From: Streptomyces monomycini
Lineage (GTDB): Bacteria > Actinomycetota > Actinomycetes > Streptomycetales > Streptomycetaceae
Assembly (NCBI RefSeq): GCF_022271435.1
Contig: NZ_JAFIQY010000051.1
Span: 1 to 58,233 of the forward strand
Length of the DNA stretch: 58,233 nucleotides
Reading direction: 5' to 3'
The first letter of the stretch is position 1; every line of letters begins with the position of its first letter. Under the pieces are notes generated by a model. It was given only the letters and a program-made list of their open reading frames with translations, searched no databases and had not been told where the DNA came from. A program made the position numbers and the translations under genes. Positions 24,885 to 32,694 of this stretch are shown piece by piece.

Positions 24885-25658
24885 TCAGTATTTCGGACCG
24901 ATGTGGGTGTCCATGAGGGCTACGGAGGCCCGCTGCGCCACGGAGATGTTGAACGGGTCGTCGAACTTCCGGGTGATCTTCCATTCGATGCCCACGGCCG
25001 TCAGGGTGTCGGAGCAGATTTTCAGGATGTCCTCGGATTTGTTGGTGAAGAAGTAGCGCGGGTATTCATACCGCTTGGACTGGCCACCGACGAGCTGTGT
25101 GGTCCAGTTGGTGACCCGGCAGCCGTCCGAGTGGATCAGGCCGCGGATCAGTTCCCACGGGTAGGCGTCGACGATCTCCTGTTGCCACGGCTCCAGGACG
25201 ATGGGCCGCTCGTGCTTCCTGCCGGGACCGTGCTGAGGAAACAGGCACGTCCAGTGCCGGGTGTAGGACTTCACCTCCACGCACCCCGGCTTCTGGCGTC
25301 GGCCCGTGGAAGGAGTGGCCATCACCTTGCGCATGGCCTCCTCGGCCTCGTCGACGAGGCCGGGCCAGGCATCACCGCAGTAGATGGACAAGTGGTGCTG
25401 TTTCTTTTTCGAGACAATGTGGCCGTCGCCGAGGTAGAGGCCGAGTAAGTACGCATAGGCCCTGCGGTCGAAGGGCCGGGGTGCGCAACGGGGGCAGTCG
25501 TGGACGCGCTCGAACGGCTCGCCGCGGCGCTTGCGGTCTTCATGGCGCCACCAGCCGACGGTCCCGCGCGGGACGTCGAGTTGCTGCGCTACCTCGCGAT
25601 TGGTGACACCCTGCCGAAGGAGGGCCAGAGCTCGCTGACGTGCATCAAGGTCGTACAT
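24885..25658 (-). CDS. LAGLIDADG endonuclease-like protein with N-terminal HTH (copy 1)
   Basis: A 257-residue paralogue of the downstream gene with the same plan: HTH (RQRALALLRQGVTNREVAQQ then LDVPRGTVGWWR), a CPRC pair, LAGLIDADG-like motifs YLLGLYLGDG and LIRGLIHSDG, the CLFPQHGPGRKHERPIVLEP block, and the end VALMDTHIGPKY. Its DNA has visibly lower third-position GC than its neighbours (for example a run of AAG/AAA codons in GHIVSKKKQHHLSIY), a sign of more recent transfer. ATG at 25658 aligns with the start of copy 2; the frame is open through the tRNA but only as non-protein sequence. It lies about 110 bp downstream of the tRNA on the same strand, so it may be cotranscribed with it. 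Confidence 0.75.
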   Translation of the reverse strand: MYDLDARQRALALLRQGVTNREVAQQLDVPRGTVGWWRHEDRKRRGEPFERVHDCPRCAPRPFDRRAYAYLLGLYLGDGHIVSKKKQHHLSIYCGDAWPGLVDEAEEAMRKVMATPSTGRRQKPGCVEVKSYTRHWTCLFPQHGPGRKHERPIVLEPWQQEIVDAYPWELIRGLIHSDGCRVTNWTTQLVGGQSKRYEYPRYFFTNKSEDILKICSDTLTAVGIEWKITRKFDDPFNISVAQRASVALMDTHIGPKY

Positions 25659-25747
25659 GAATACGAGCTTGGCGAGATGTTTGCCCGAGCGGGCCGATTC
25701 ACTACGGTGTTCACCGCGTAGAGTGAAGATCGCCAACCGGTGAATTG

Positions 25748-25762
25748 CCTTCGAATCGAAGG
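25748..25762 (-). terminator. Perfect hairpin just 3' of the tRNA
   Basis: ccttcga and tcgaagg pair across a single base immediately downstream of the tRNA on its strand. It could be a processing or termination signal between tRNA and the LAGLIDADG genes. No T-run follows. Confidence 0.35.
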
Positions 25763-25767
25763 TAAAG

Positions 25768-25840
25768 TGCCCTGGGTGGGATTCGAACCCACGCTGTCGG
25801 TGGTTTGAGCACCGTGTCTCTTCCGCTGGACTACCAGGGC
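25768..25840 (-). tRNA. tRNA with CAA anticodon (Leu), class I variable loop
   Basis: A 73-nt cloverleaf on the minus strand. The acceptor stem GCCCTGG pairs perfectly with CCAGGGC, followed by discriminator A. The T arm is GTGGG-TTCGAAT-CCCAC. The anticodon stem is CGGTG/CACCG with loop CTCAAAC, so the anticodon is CAA, which reads UUG (Leu). The D arm is GTC/GAC with GG in its loop. CCA is not encoded. The variable region is only ACAGC, 5 nt, whereas normal bacterial tRNA-Leu has a long class II arm. A73 fits Leu identity. Annotation as tRNA-Leu rests on the anticodon, and the true charging identity is open. Confidence 0.85.
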
Positions 25841-25939
25841 TTACCTTGAAAACCAAGGTTCGCGGAGACCCGCCGTGCCTCAAACATACAGGAGATAGGT
25901 AGGCTCATGGGGCACCACCTGCCTGGAACGAGGAGACCC

Positions 25940-26623
25940 GTGAGCGCCGCCGAGCCCGAGCAGCCCGTCGCCGAGGACGATCAGTCGCATGTCCCGCCGC
26001 AGACCACCCGTGTGGTCATCGCCGAGGACGAGGCCCTCATCCGTCTCGATCTCAAGGAGATGCTGGAGGAGGAGGGGTACACCGTCGTCGGCGAGGCCGG
26101 GGACGGGGCGAAAGCCGTGGAGCTGGCCCGGGAGCACCGGCCGGACCTGGTGATCCTGGACGTGAAGATGCCGATTCTCGACGGGATCTCCGCCGCCGAG
26201 AAGATCGCCGAGGAGAGCATCGCCCCGGTGCTGATGCTCACCGCGTTCTCGCAGCGCGAACTGGTGGAGCGGGCGCGGGACGCCGGGGCCATGGCGTACC
26301 TCGTCAAGCCGTTCAGCAAGAGCGACGTGGTGCCGGCGATCGAGATGGCGGTGAGCCGGTTCACGGAGTTGAAGACGCTGGAGAAGGAGGTCGCCGACCT
26401 CACCCAGCGGCTGGAGACCCGCAAGCTGGTGGACCGGGCGAAGAGCGTTCTGCAGACCCAGTACGGGCTGACCGAGCCGGCCGCCTTCCGCTGGATCCAG
26501 AAGACGTCGATGGACCGACGGCTGTCCATGCAGCAGGTCGCCGAGGCGGTCATCGAGGACGCCGAGGAGAAGAAGCAGCAGAAGGAACAGCAGAAGGACA
26601 AGAAGGTCAAGGAAGGCGAGTAG
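25940..26623 (+). CDS. pdtaR: ANTAR-domain response regulator (PdtaR-like)
   Basis: A 227-residue RNA-binding response regulator, homologous to M. tuberculosis PdtaR (Rv1626). The receiver domain (about 23-140) has VVIAEDEALIRLDLKEMLEEEGY, phospho-acceptor Asp74 in LVILDVKMP and the Lys of AYLVKPFSKSD. A coiled linker (ELKTLEKEVADLTQRLETRK) leads to the ANTAR domain (about 155-215: LVDRAKSVLQTQYGLTEPAA and RLSMQQVAEAVI). ANTAR proteins bind dual-hexaloop RNAs and act as antiterminators after phosphorylation by a PdtaS-type kinase, which is not in the window. The tail is Lys/Gln-rich. GTG 25940 has GAGGAG 4 bp before it; ATG 25907 is an alternative. Confidence 0.93.
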   Translation: MSAAEPEQPVAEDDQSHVPPQTTRVVIAEDEALIRLDLKEMLEEEGYTVVGEAGDGAKAVELAREHRPDLVILDVKMPILDGISAAEKIAEESIAPVLMLTAFSQRELVERARDAGAMAYLVKPFSKSDVVPAIEMAVSRFTELKTLEKEVADLTQRLETRKLVDRAKSVLQTQYGLTEPAAFRWIQKTSMDRRLSMQQVAEAVIEDAEEKKQQKEQQKDKKVKEGE

Positions 26624-26626
26624 CGG

Positions 26627-29600
26627 TCAGGGCAGGCGCGCGGCGGCGGGGGTGCGCGGTGCCGGGAGGCCGAGCAGGGCGCGTACGTCGTCGGCCTCGG
26701 GGGCGCGCAGCGTCGTGAAGAGCCGTAGCGCCTCCTGCCAGGCGGCGTGCGCACGTTCCGACCGGTCTGCTGCCCGCAGGGCGTGGCCGAGGGTGACGAG
26801 GACTTTGGCGCGTCGCCAGGTGCCGCCGTTGCTCCGGAGTGCGCCGAGGGCGGTTTCCGCGTGGCGTGCGGCTTCTAGGGGCTGCCCGGCTTCGAGGCAG
26901 GCTTCGGCGAGCCGGTAGAGGGTGAGTCCGGCCCACAGGCTCTGGCGTTCTTCGTGGAAGAGCGCCAGAGCTTCGGTGTACCGGGACCGTGCCGTGTCCA
27001 GTCGGCCGGCCGCGGCCAGGGTGACGCCTGTTGTGTACAGGCCGTGCGCCAGCCGGGCGGAGGCGCCGAGGTCGCGGTGGTGGCGGAGGGCGCGGTCCGC
27101 GGCGGCCAGGGCTTCCGCTTCGCGTCCGAGCCCGAGCAGGGCGCGCGCCTGGTAGGCGAGTACCGCGGCTTCGCCGTACCGGTCGCCGTCGCGCCGGAAG
27201 GCGTCGAGGGCCTGGGCGAAGTGCGTGAGGGCGTCCCCGTGGCGGTGGGCGGTGAGTGCTTCGACGCCGCGGAGGTTCAGGGCTCGGCCGCGTACGACGG
27301 GGTCGTCGGCGAGCTGTCCGAGGGCGAGGGCGGCGCGGGACTGGTTCTCGGCTTCCCGGAAGCGTCCGAGCCGGGCGTGGGCGCGGCTCAGGAGGAGGCG
27401 GGCGCGGGCTTCGGCGGTGGTGTCTCCTGCTTCGTGGGCGGCTTCGGCCAGGGTGTGGGCGGTCTGCTCGTACTGGGGGAGGAGGGCGGCGGAGGCGAGC
27501 AGGTCCTGGGCGAGGAGGAGCAGGTCGGCGGCGGGGCGCAGCTCGTGGGGGTTCCGCTCGGGGGCGGTGGCTTGCCGTACGGCGGCCAGGAGGTTGTGGC
27601 CCTGGGTGAACACCCAGTCCAGTGCGGCGTTGCGGCTGGTGAACACGGTGCCGGGCCGAGTGGCCGGGGTGAGGTGGTCGAGCAGCCGGTCTCCGGGGCA
27701 TTTGAGCTGGTGGGCGTCGGTGGCGGTGGCGAGGTAGTGGTGGAGCAACCGGGTGAGGGCTGCTGAGCGCGCTTTTGGGTGCTCGTCGCGTTCGGCGCAG
27801 GAGCGGGCGTAGAGGCGTACGAGATTGTGGAAGCGGTAGCGGCCAGGGGCGGCGGTCTCCAGGAGTGAGGTGTCGACGAGGGATTCGAGGAGTTCCTCGG
27901 TGCCGCTGGTCCCGTCGGTGTCGGTGTCCGTGTCGAGCAGGGCGGCCGCCGCGGGGAGCGAGATGTCCGGGCCGTCGGCGAGGCCGAGGAGCCGGAAGGC
28001 CCGTGCCTGCCGTGGTGTCAGCAGTCCGTAGGTGGGTTCCAGGGCGGCTGCCACGGCGAGGTCGCCGGCGCGCAGTTCGTCGAGTCGGCGGCGTCCGTCG
28101 GCGAGTTTGGCGGCGAGGGTGGAGACGGTCCAGGTGCGGCGGGCGGCGAGCCGGGCGGCGGCGATGCGGATGGCGAGCGGCAGGTGGCCGCAGGCGTGGA
28201 CCACCTCCCTGGCGGCTTCGGGTTCGGCGGCGGCACGCTGTTCGCCGACGATCCGGGTGAAGAGGGTCACGCTCTGGGCCGGGCTCATGACGTCGAGGTC
28301 GACGAACCGGGCGCCGGCGAGGTCGACGAGGCGGGAGCGGCTGGTGACGAGGGCCGCGGAGCCGTCCGTGCTGGGCAGGAGGGGGCGGACCTGGGCGGCG
28401 TCGTGGGCGTCGTCGAGGACGACGAGGACGCGGCGGTCCGCGAGGAGGGCGCGGTAGTGGGCGGCGCGTTCGTGGGTGCCGTCGGGAATGTCGGGTTCGT
28501 GGGTGCCGAGGGCGCGGAGGAAGGAGCCGAGGACGGTTCCGGGGTCGGCGGGGGTGCGGGTGGCCTGGAGGTCGGCGTAGAGCTGGCCGTCGGGGAAGCG
28601 GTCGCGGGCGAGGTGGGCGACGTGGACGGCGAGGGTGGTTTTGCCGACGCCGGGAAGGCCGCTGACGGCCGCGATCGGTGTGAACAGCCCGTCGGTGGTG
28701 GTGAGGTGGTCGTGCAGGTGGGTCAGGGTGGTGTCGGGGGCGACGAAGTCCGGGACGGTGGCGGGCAGTTGCAGGGGGATGGTGGGGTTCGGTTCGTCGG
28801 TGTTCCGGGGCGCGGGGGGGCCCAGTTCGGGGTCGGCGGTCAGGATGCGCTGCTGGAGGTCGGAGAGGGCGGGGGCGGGGTCGACGCCGAGTTCGTCGGC
28901 GAGCAGGCGGCGGGTGTCGGCGAAGACGGCGAGTGCTTCGGCCTGCCGGCCGCTGCGGTACAGGGCGAGCATGAGGAGTTCGCGGAGGCGTTCGCGCAGG
29001 GGGTGGGCGGCGGTGAGCGCGGTGAGTTCCGAGACGGCTTCGGTGTGGTTGCCGAGTTCGAGGTCGAGTTCCAGGCGCGTCTCCGTGAGGGACAGGTGCC
29101 ATTCCTCCAGGCGGGTGCGCTGGTTCTCGGCGTACGGTCCGGCGAGGTTGGCCAGCGGTTCGCCGTCCCACAGGGCGAGGGCGGAGTCCAGGAGGCGGCG
29201 GGCGGCGTGGCGGTCGCCGGCGGCGCGGGCGGTCTCGGCTTCGGCGGCGTACCTTTCCGCGTGATCGAGGTCGAGGTCGAGTGGCTGGTCGCGCAACCCG
29301 CGCAGCGCGTAGCCGCCGGATTCGGCGACCATCATGTCCGCGTGCGCTCCGAGTGATTTGCGGATGCGTGAGGCGTACGTGCGCAGTGCCGCGAGGGCGG
29401 CGTGCGGTGGTTCGTCGCCCCAGAGGGCGTCGACGAGTTCGGCCGCGGTGGCGGCCCGTCCGCCGCGGAGCAGCAGGATGGCGAGGAGGGCGCGCTGCTG
29501 CGGGGAGCCGGCCGCGAGTGGTGTCGTGCCGCGCCAGGCCCGTACGGGTCCGAGGACGGTGAAGCGGACGGAGTCCTGGTGGGCGGGGGGTGCGTCGGGG

Positions 29601-30451
29601 CTCGGCGGGGAGCTTCGGGAGGGGGCTGGAGGGTCTGGAGTGGTGGCGGGGCGGGGAGGGGTGGCAGTGACCGGGGCGGGTACGGCCGGGGCCTTCGCGT
29701 CGTTCTTGATCGCGGAATGGAGTGCCCGGAGGCGTGGCGGCAGCCCGGTTCCGTGTGCCGCCTCCAGGGCGTCCCCGAACTTTTCCAGGACGTGCAGTGC
29801 TTCCAGGGGGTGGTCGGTGGTGTGCAGGGCCGTCACGAGGTGGGTGTGGAGAGTTTCGTCGTAGGGGTGTTCGTCTATGAGGGCGCGGAGTCTGGGGATC
29901 GTCCGTGCGGCCCGGCCGGTTCGGATGTCGGCTTCGATGCGCAGGCCGAGGGCTTCGATGCGCAGGTCTTCCAGGCGTTGTACGTGGGGGGCGAGGCCGG
30001 TGCCGCTGTCCAGGCCGGCGAGTGCGGGGCCGCGCCAGGTGCTGAGGGCGTCGGCGAGCAGGGTGCGGGCGTTGTCGGGGCGGTCTTCGGACAGTTGGGT
30101 CCTGGCTTCGTCGAGGGCGGTGAGGAAGCGGGTCAGGTCGATGTGGTGGGCGGGGAGGCGGAGGGTGTAGCCGTCGTGTTCCCAGGTGAGGGTCCGGTGC
30201 CCGGTGCCGCGGCCGGTGGCCTGGTCGAGCCGGCGCCGGATGCGGTGGACGTGGGTGTGGATCTGTTCCTTGGGGGTGGCGGGTGGGGCGGTGCCCCAGA
30301 CGTCCGTGGTGAGGGCGGTGACGGGGACGTGTCGGCCGTGGTGCAGCAGGAGGGAGGCGAGCAGGGCCTGTTGGCGGAGGGCGGAGGGGGTGACGTCGAT
30401 GCCGCCGATGGCGAGCCGGAGCGGCCCGAGGAGCCGTGCTTCAAGATCCAT
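26627..30451 (-). CDS. Tandem-SARP regulator with NB-ARC and TPR domains (AfsR-like)
   Basis: A 1274-residue regulator with a doubled head. Residues about 1-250 form a first SARP module (winged helix ARLLGPLRLAIGGIDVTPSA followed by a BTAD helical domain). A Pro-rich linker follows, then a second full SARP module (about 290-540: VRFTVLGPVRAWRGTTPLAA, BTAD, LADELGVDPAPALSDLQQRI). After that come an NB-ARC ATPase with Walker A GLPGVGKTTLA (about residue 600) and Walker B VLVVLDDAHD, and TPR repeats to the end (about 930-1260). AfsR itself has one SARP head. ATG at 30451 overlaps the stop of the upstream SARP gene by 11 bp, so the two are coupled. Likely an ATP-gated transcription activator. It ends 3 bp from the convergent ANTAR gene. 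Confidence 0.9.
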   Translation of the reverse strand: MDLEARLLGPLRLAIGGIDVTPSALRQQALLASLLLHHGRHVPVTALTTDVWGTAPPATPKEQIHTHVHRIRRRLDQATGRGTGHRTLTWEHDGYTLRLPAHHIDLTRFLTALDEARTQLSEDRPDNARTLLADALSTWRGPALAGLDSGTGLAPHVQRLEDLRIEALGLRIEADIRTGRAARTIPRLRALIDEHPYDETLHTHLVTALHTTDHPLEALHVLEKFGDALEAAHGTGLPPRLRALHSAIKNDAKAPAVPAPVTATPPRPATTPDPPAPSRSSPPSPDAPPAHQDSVRFTVLGPVRAWRGTTPLAAGSPQQRALLAILLLRGGRAATAAELVDALWGDEPPHAALAALRTYASRIRKSLGAHADMMVAESGGYALRGLRDQPLDLDLDHAERYAAEAETARAAGDRHAARRLLDSALALWDGEPLANLAGPYAENQRTRLEEWHLSLTETRLELDLELGNHTEAVSELTALTAAHPLRERLRELLMLALYRSGRQAEALAVFADTRRLLADELGVDPAPALSDLQQRILTADPELGPPAPRNTDEPNPTIPLQLPATVPDFVAPDTTLTHLHDHLTTTDGLFTPIAAVSGLPGVGKTTLAVHVAHLARDRFPDGQLYADLQATRTPADPGTVLGSFLRALGTHEPDIPDGTHERAAHYRALLADRRVLVVLDDAHDAAQVRPLLPSTDGSAALVTSRSRLVDLAGARFVDLDVMSPAQSVTLFTRIVGEQRAAAEPEAAREVVHACGHLPLAIRIAAARLAARRTWTVSTLAAKLADGRRRLDELRAGDLAVAAALEPTYGLLTPRQARAFRLLGLADGPDISLPAAAALLDTDTDTDGTSGTEELLESLVDTSLLETAAPGRYRFHNLVRLYARSCAERDEHPKARSAALTRLLHHYLATATDAHQLKCPGDRLLDHLTPATRPGTVFTSRNAALDWVFTQGHNLLAAVRQATAPERNPHELRPAADLLLLAQDLLASAALLPQYEQTAHTLAEAAHEAGDTTAEARARLLLSRAHARLGRFREAENQSRAALALGQLADDPVVRGRALNLRGVEALTAHRHGDALTHFAQALDAFRRDGDRYGEAAVLAYQARALLGLGREAEALAAADRALRHHRDLGASARLAHGLYTTGVTLAAAGRLDTARSRYTEALALFHEERQSLWAGLTLYRLAEACLEAGQPLEAARHAETALGALRSNGGTWRRAKVLVTLGHALRAADRSERAHAAWQEALRLFTTLRAPEADDVRALLGLPAPRTPAAARLP

Positions 30452-31241
30452 CGCGCTGGTCCGTCGTGCCGGAGAGGAGGGTCGCACGAGCGCGTGCCAG
30501 GGCAGGTGGCCGGACGCCGTCGGTCCGGTGCCGTCGTTCGAGTTCTTCGCCGAGCAGGCGGGCGGCGCGGCTTTCGACCCCGGCCGCGCACAGGGCGCGG
30601 GCCAGGGCGACGACGGTGCTCTCGTCGTCAGGGTGCCGGTCGTGCAGTTCCTGGAGGGCGTGGGTGGCGCGGGAGACGGCTCCGGTCGCGAGCAGCGCGG
30701 CGGCCCGGCGTCTGCCGGTGTCCAGGTGGATCTCGGTGAGGGTGCGCCGGGTGGTGCGTACGAACGCGGAGGGCCGGAGGCCGGTGAGGGGTTCGCCGCG
30801 CCAGAGGGCCAGTGCCGCGTCGAAGTGGTCGAGGGCGCCGTGGTGGTCGCCCCGGGCCTGGCGGTCCGCGCCGTCGTCCGCGAGGCGCCGGAAGCGGTCG
30901 GCGTCGATCTGGCCGGGCGCGATGTGGAAGAGGTAGCTGACGGTTTCCGGGCTGTGCCCCGGGTGGGTGGTCAGACGGACCGGATGCTCGTCGTCCGGTC
31001 CGTCGTACGGCGCGAGGGCGCGGCGCAGGTGGTGGATGTGCAGGTGGATCGCGGAGATCGCCGAGGCGGGGGGCGGGCCGGGCCAGACGCGTCCGCGGAG
31101 GGCGGCGACGGTGAGGGCCTGTCCCGGGGGGAGGAGCAGGGCGGCGAGGACGGCCCGGCGCTGCGGTGGCCCCAGAGGGACGGGGACGTCGGCGTGGTGG
31201 GCGGTCACCGGTCCCAGCAGACCGAAGTGAAGCGTTGCCAC
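30441..31241 (-). CDS. Stand-alone SARP-type regulator
   Basis: A 266-residue protein with the winged-helix part at the N-terminus (LHFGLLGPVTAHHADVPVPL then PPQRRAVLAALLLPPGQALT) and a BTAD all-helical domain (about 110-260, DADRFRRLADDGADRQARGD and ALALWRGEPLTGLRPSAF). It lacks NB-ARC and TPR parts. GTG at 31241 is chosen because the domain begins directly there; the ribosome binding site (AAAGGGG) is 13 bp away and weak. It is the first gene of a two-gene operon with the large SARP protein. Upstream are an octamer repeat in the leader and SARP-type 11-bp direct repeats next to a -10 box, so autoregulation is plausible. Confidence 0.88.
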   Translation of the reverse strand: MATLHFGLLGPVTAHHADVPVPLGPPQRRAVLAALLLPPGQALTVAALRGRVWPGPPPASAISAIHLHIHHLRRALAPYDGPDDEHPVRLTTHPGHSPETVSYLFHIAPGQIDADRFRRLADDGADRQARGDHHGALDHFDAALALWRGEPLTGLRPSAFVRTTRRTLTEIHLDTGRRRAAALLATGAVSRATHALQELHDRHPDDESTVVALARALCAAGVESRAARLLGEELERRHRTDGVRPPALARARATLLSGTTDQRDGS

Positions 31242-31260
31242 GTTCGTGTGCCCCTTTCGG

Positions 31261-31300
31261 TGCTTCGGTGCTTCGGTGCTTCGGTGCTTCGGTGCTTCGG
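31261..31300 (-). repeat. Five perfect 8-bp repeats in the SARP operon leader
   Basis: Five exact copies of tgcttcgg lie between the predicted transcription start and the GTG of the SARP gene, preceded by a partial copy. A perfect short array like this is prone to length change and would alter the 5' leader. Confidence 0.95.
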
Positions 31301-31336
31301 TGCGCGGACACGGCGCTGCTGTACGCGCTGTCAGGG

Positions 31337-31367
31337 AAGATAGCAGGGCGTTCAGTGGACGTTAAGT
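31337..31367 (-). promoter_or_regulatory. SARP-type promoter: 11-bp direct repeats plus -10 box
   Basis: On the minus strand, ACTTAAC and ACTGAAC (31367-31361 and 31356-31350) are heptamers with an 11-bp period. They are followed after 7 bp by TATCTT (31342-31337). This is the known layout of SARP-activated promoters, where heptamer repeats replace the -35 box. Read on the plus strand the same DNA is GTTCAGT-ggac-GTTAAGT, which also fits a PhoP (PHO box) direct repeat. The transcript would start near 31330, giving a leader of about 90 nt. Confidence 0.55.
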
Positions 31368-31428
31368 GGCTGTGGATCGCCGCTGGTTGTAGCCTTGGAC
31401 TTGGCTGCTCGGAGTGGGTGGGTGCAGC

Positions 31429-31450
31429 GTTCATCGTTCGTTTACAGGCG
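31429..31450 (+). promoter_or_regulatory. Second 11-bp direct repeat pair, PHO-box/AfsR-like
   Basis: GTTCATC-gttc-GTTTACA-ggcg is a pair of 11-bp direct repeat units matching the PHO-box pattern (GTTCAYY plus four bases), which AfsR also recognises. It lies about 60 bp from the first pair in the spacer between the SARP operon and the small membrane protein gene. Pattern match only. Confidence 0.4.
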
Positions 31451-31723
31451 GCCACCACTCTTGCAGGACAGCGTCCTGAGACTCATGCCTGGTCCGGCAC
31501 GCTTTCGGCAGGGCCCCGGGGGTGGTAGCCCGGGCGCTCTGCCGTGCCGTATTTCTTCGCCAACTGTGGCCCATGGGGCCTGGTTTGGGCTACCGTCGTT
31601 CCGACTCTTCGCATCGCCGTGCACCGGTCGCGGGCTCCCTTACCACGGGCCTGTCCGGAGCGTTCCGCGGTCGTGCGCCGAGGTCGTCCGCTGGACCGGG
31701 CATGGTCGAAGGGAGAGTGTGTC

Positions 31724-31921
31724 GTGCACTCGGAAGTCTGGATGTGGCTTGCCGCCGGGGTGGTGGTGACACTGGCCTTCTTCGGGCTGGTCGCCTATCT
31801 CGTACGGGAGTTGAAGTCGACGCGTCGGCTGCCGGCGGTGCTCGCGGCCGTCGCGGTGCTCATCGGGGCGCTGCCGGCGGTGCTCTACGCGCTGTATCAC
31901 GTCCTGGTGGCGACTCAGTAG
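31724..31921 (+). CDS. Small two-span membrane protein
   Basis: A 65-residue protein starting at GTG 31724 with AAGGGAGA shortly upstream. It has two hydrophobic segments, WMWLAAGVVVTLAFFGLVAY and AVLAAVAVLIGALPAVLYAL, joined by a basic loop (RELKSTRRLP). No family is recognised. Both ends probably lie outside the cytoplasm if the positive-inside rule holds. The gene ends at a bidirectional terminator shared with livF. Confidence 0.65.
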   Translation: MHSEVWMWLAAGVVVTLAFFGLVAYLVRELKSTRRLPAVLAAVAVLIGALPAVLYALYHVLVATQ

Positions 31922-31971
31922 AACGCGGCGGCCCCGGGTGGGCGTCGATCCGCCCGGGGCCGCCGCCGCGT

Positions 31972-31973
<2 letters not shown>
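31921..31973. terminator. Bidirectional terminator between small membrane gene and livF
   Basis: A long inverted repeat, gaacgcggcggccccggg (from 31921) against cccggggccgccgccgcgtt (ending 31972), with a loop of about 15 bases. Its arms overlap both converging stop codons. The stem is long and GC-rich and would terminate in both directions. Confidence 0.8.

Positions 31974-32690
<717 letters not shown>

Positions 32691-32694
<4 letters not shown>

Larger units (their letters stand above)
31301..31723. other. Spacer between the SARP operon and small membrane protein gene
   Basis: Apart from the two direct-repeat sites the stretch holds gcagggccccggg with a nearby cccgggc (about 31508-31535) that could form a hairpin. 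I see no convincing gene: open frames here have weak coding character and no ribosome binding site. Base composition is less GC-rich than the genes around it, as expected for a regulatory spacer. Confidence 0.5.

Noticed and set aside
24066..25840. tRNA as attachment site of an integrated element
   Set aside because: No integrase gene and no second copy of the tRNA 3' end were found near 24066-24090 or elsewhere in the window by eye.
24885..25883. A 332-residue version of LAGLIDADG copy 1 reading through the tRNA
   Set aside because: The extra residues come from tRNA and spacer DNA. The paralogue aligns from ATG 25658.
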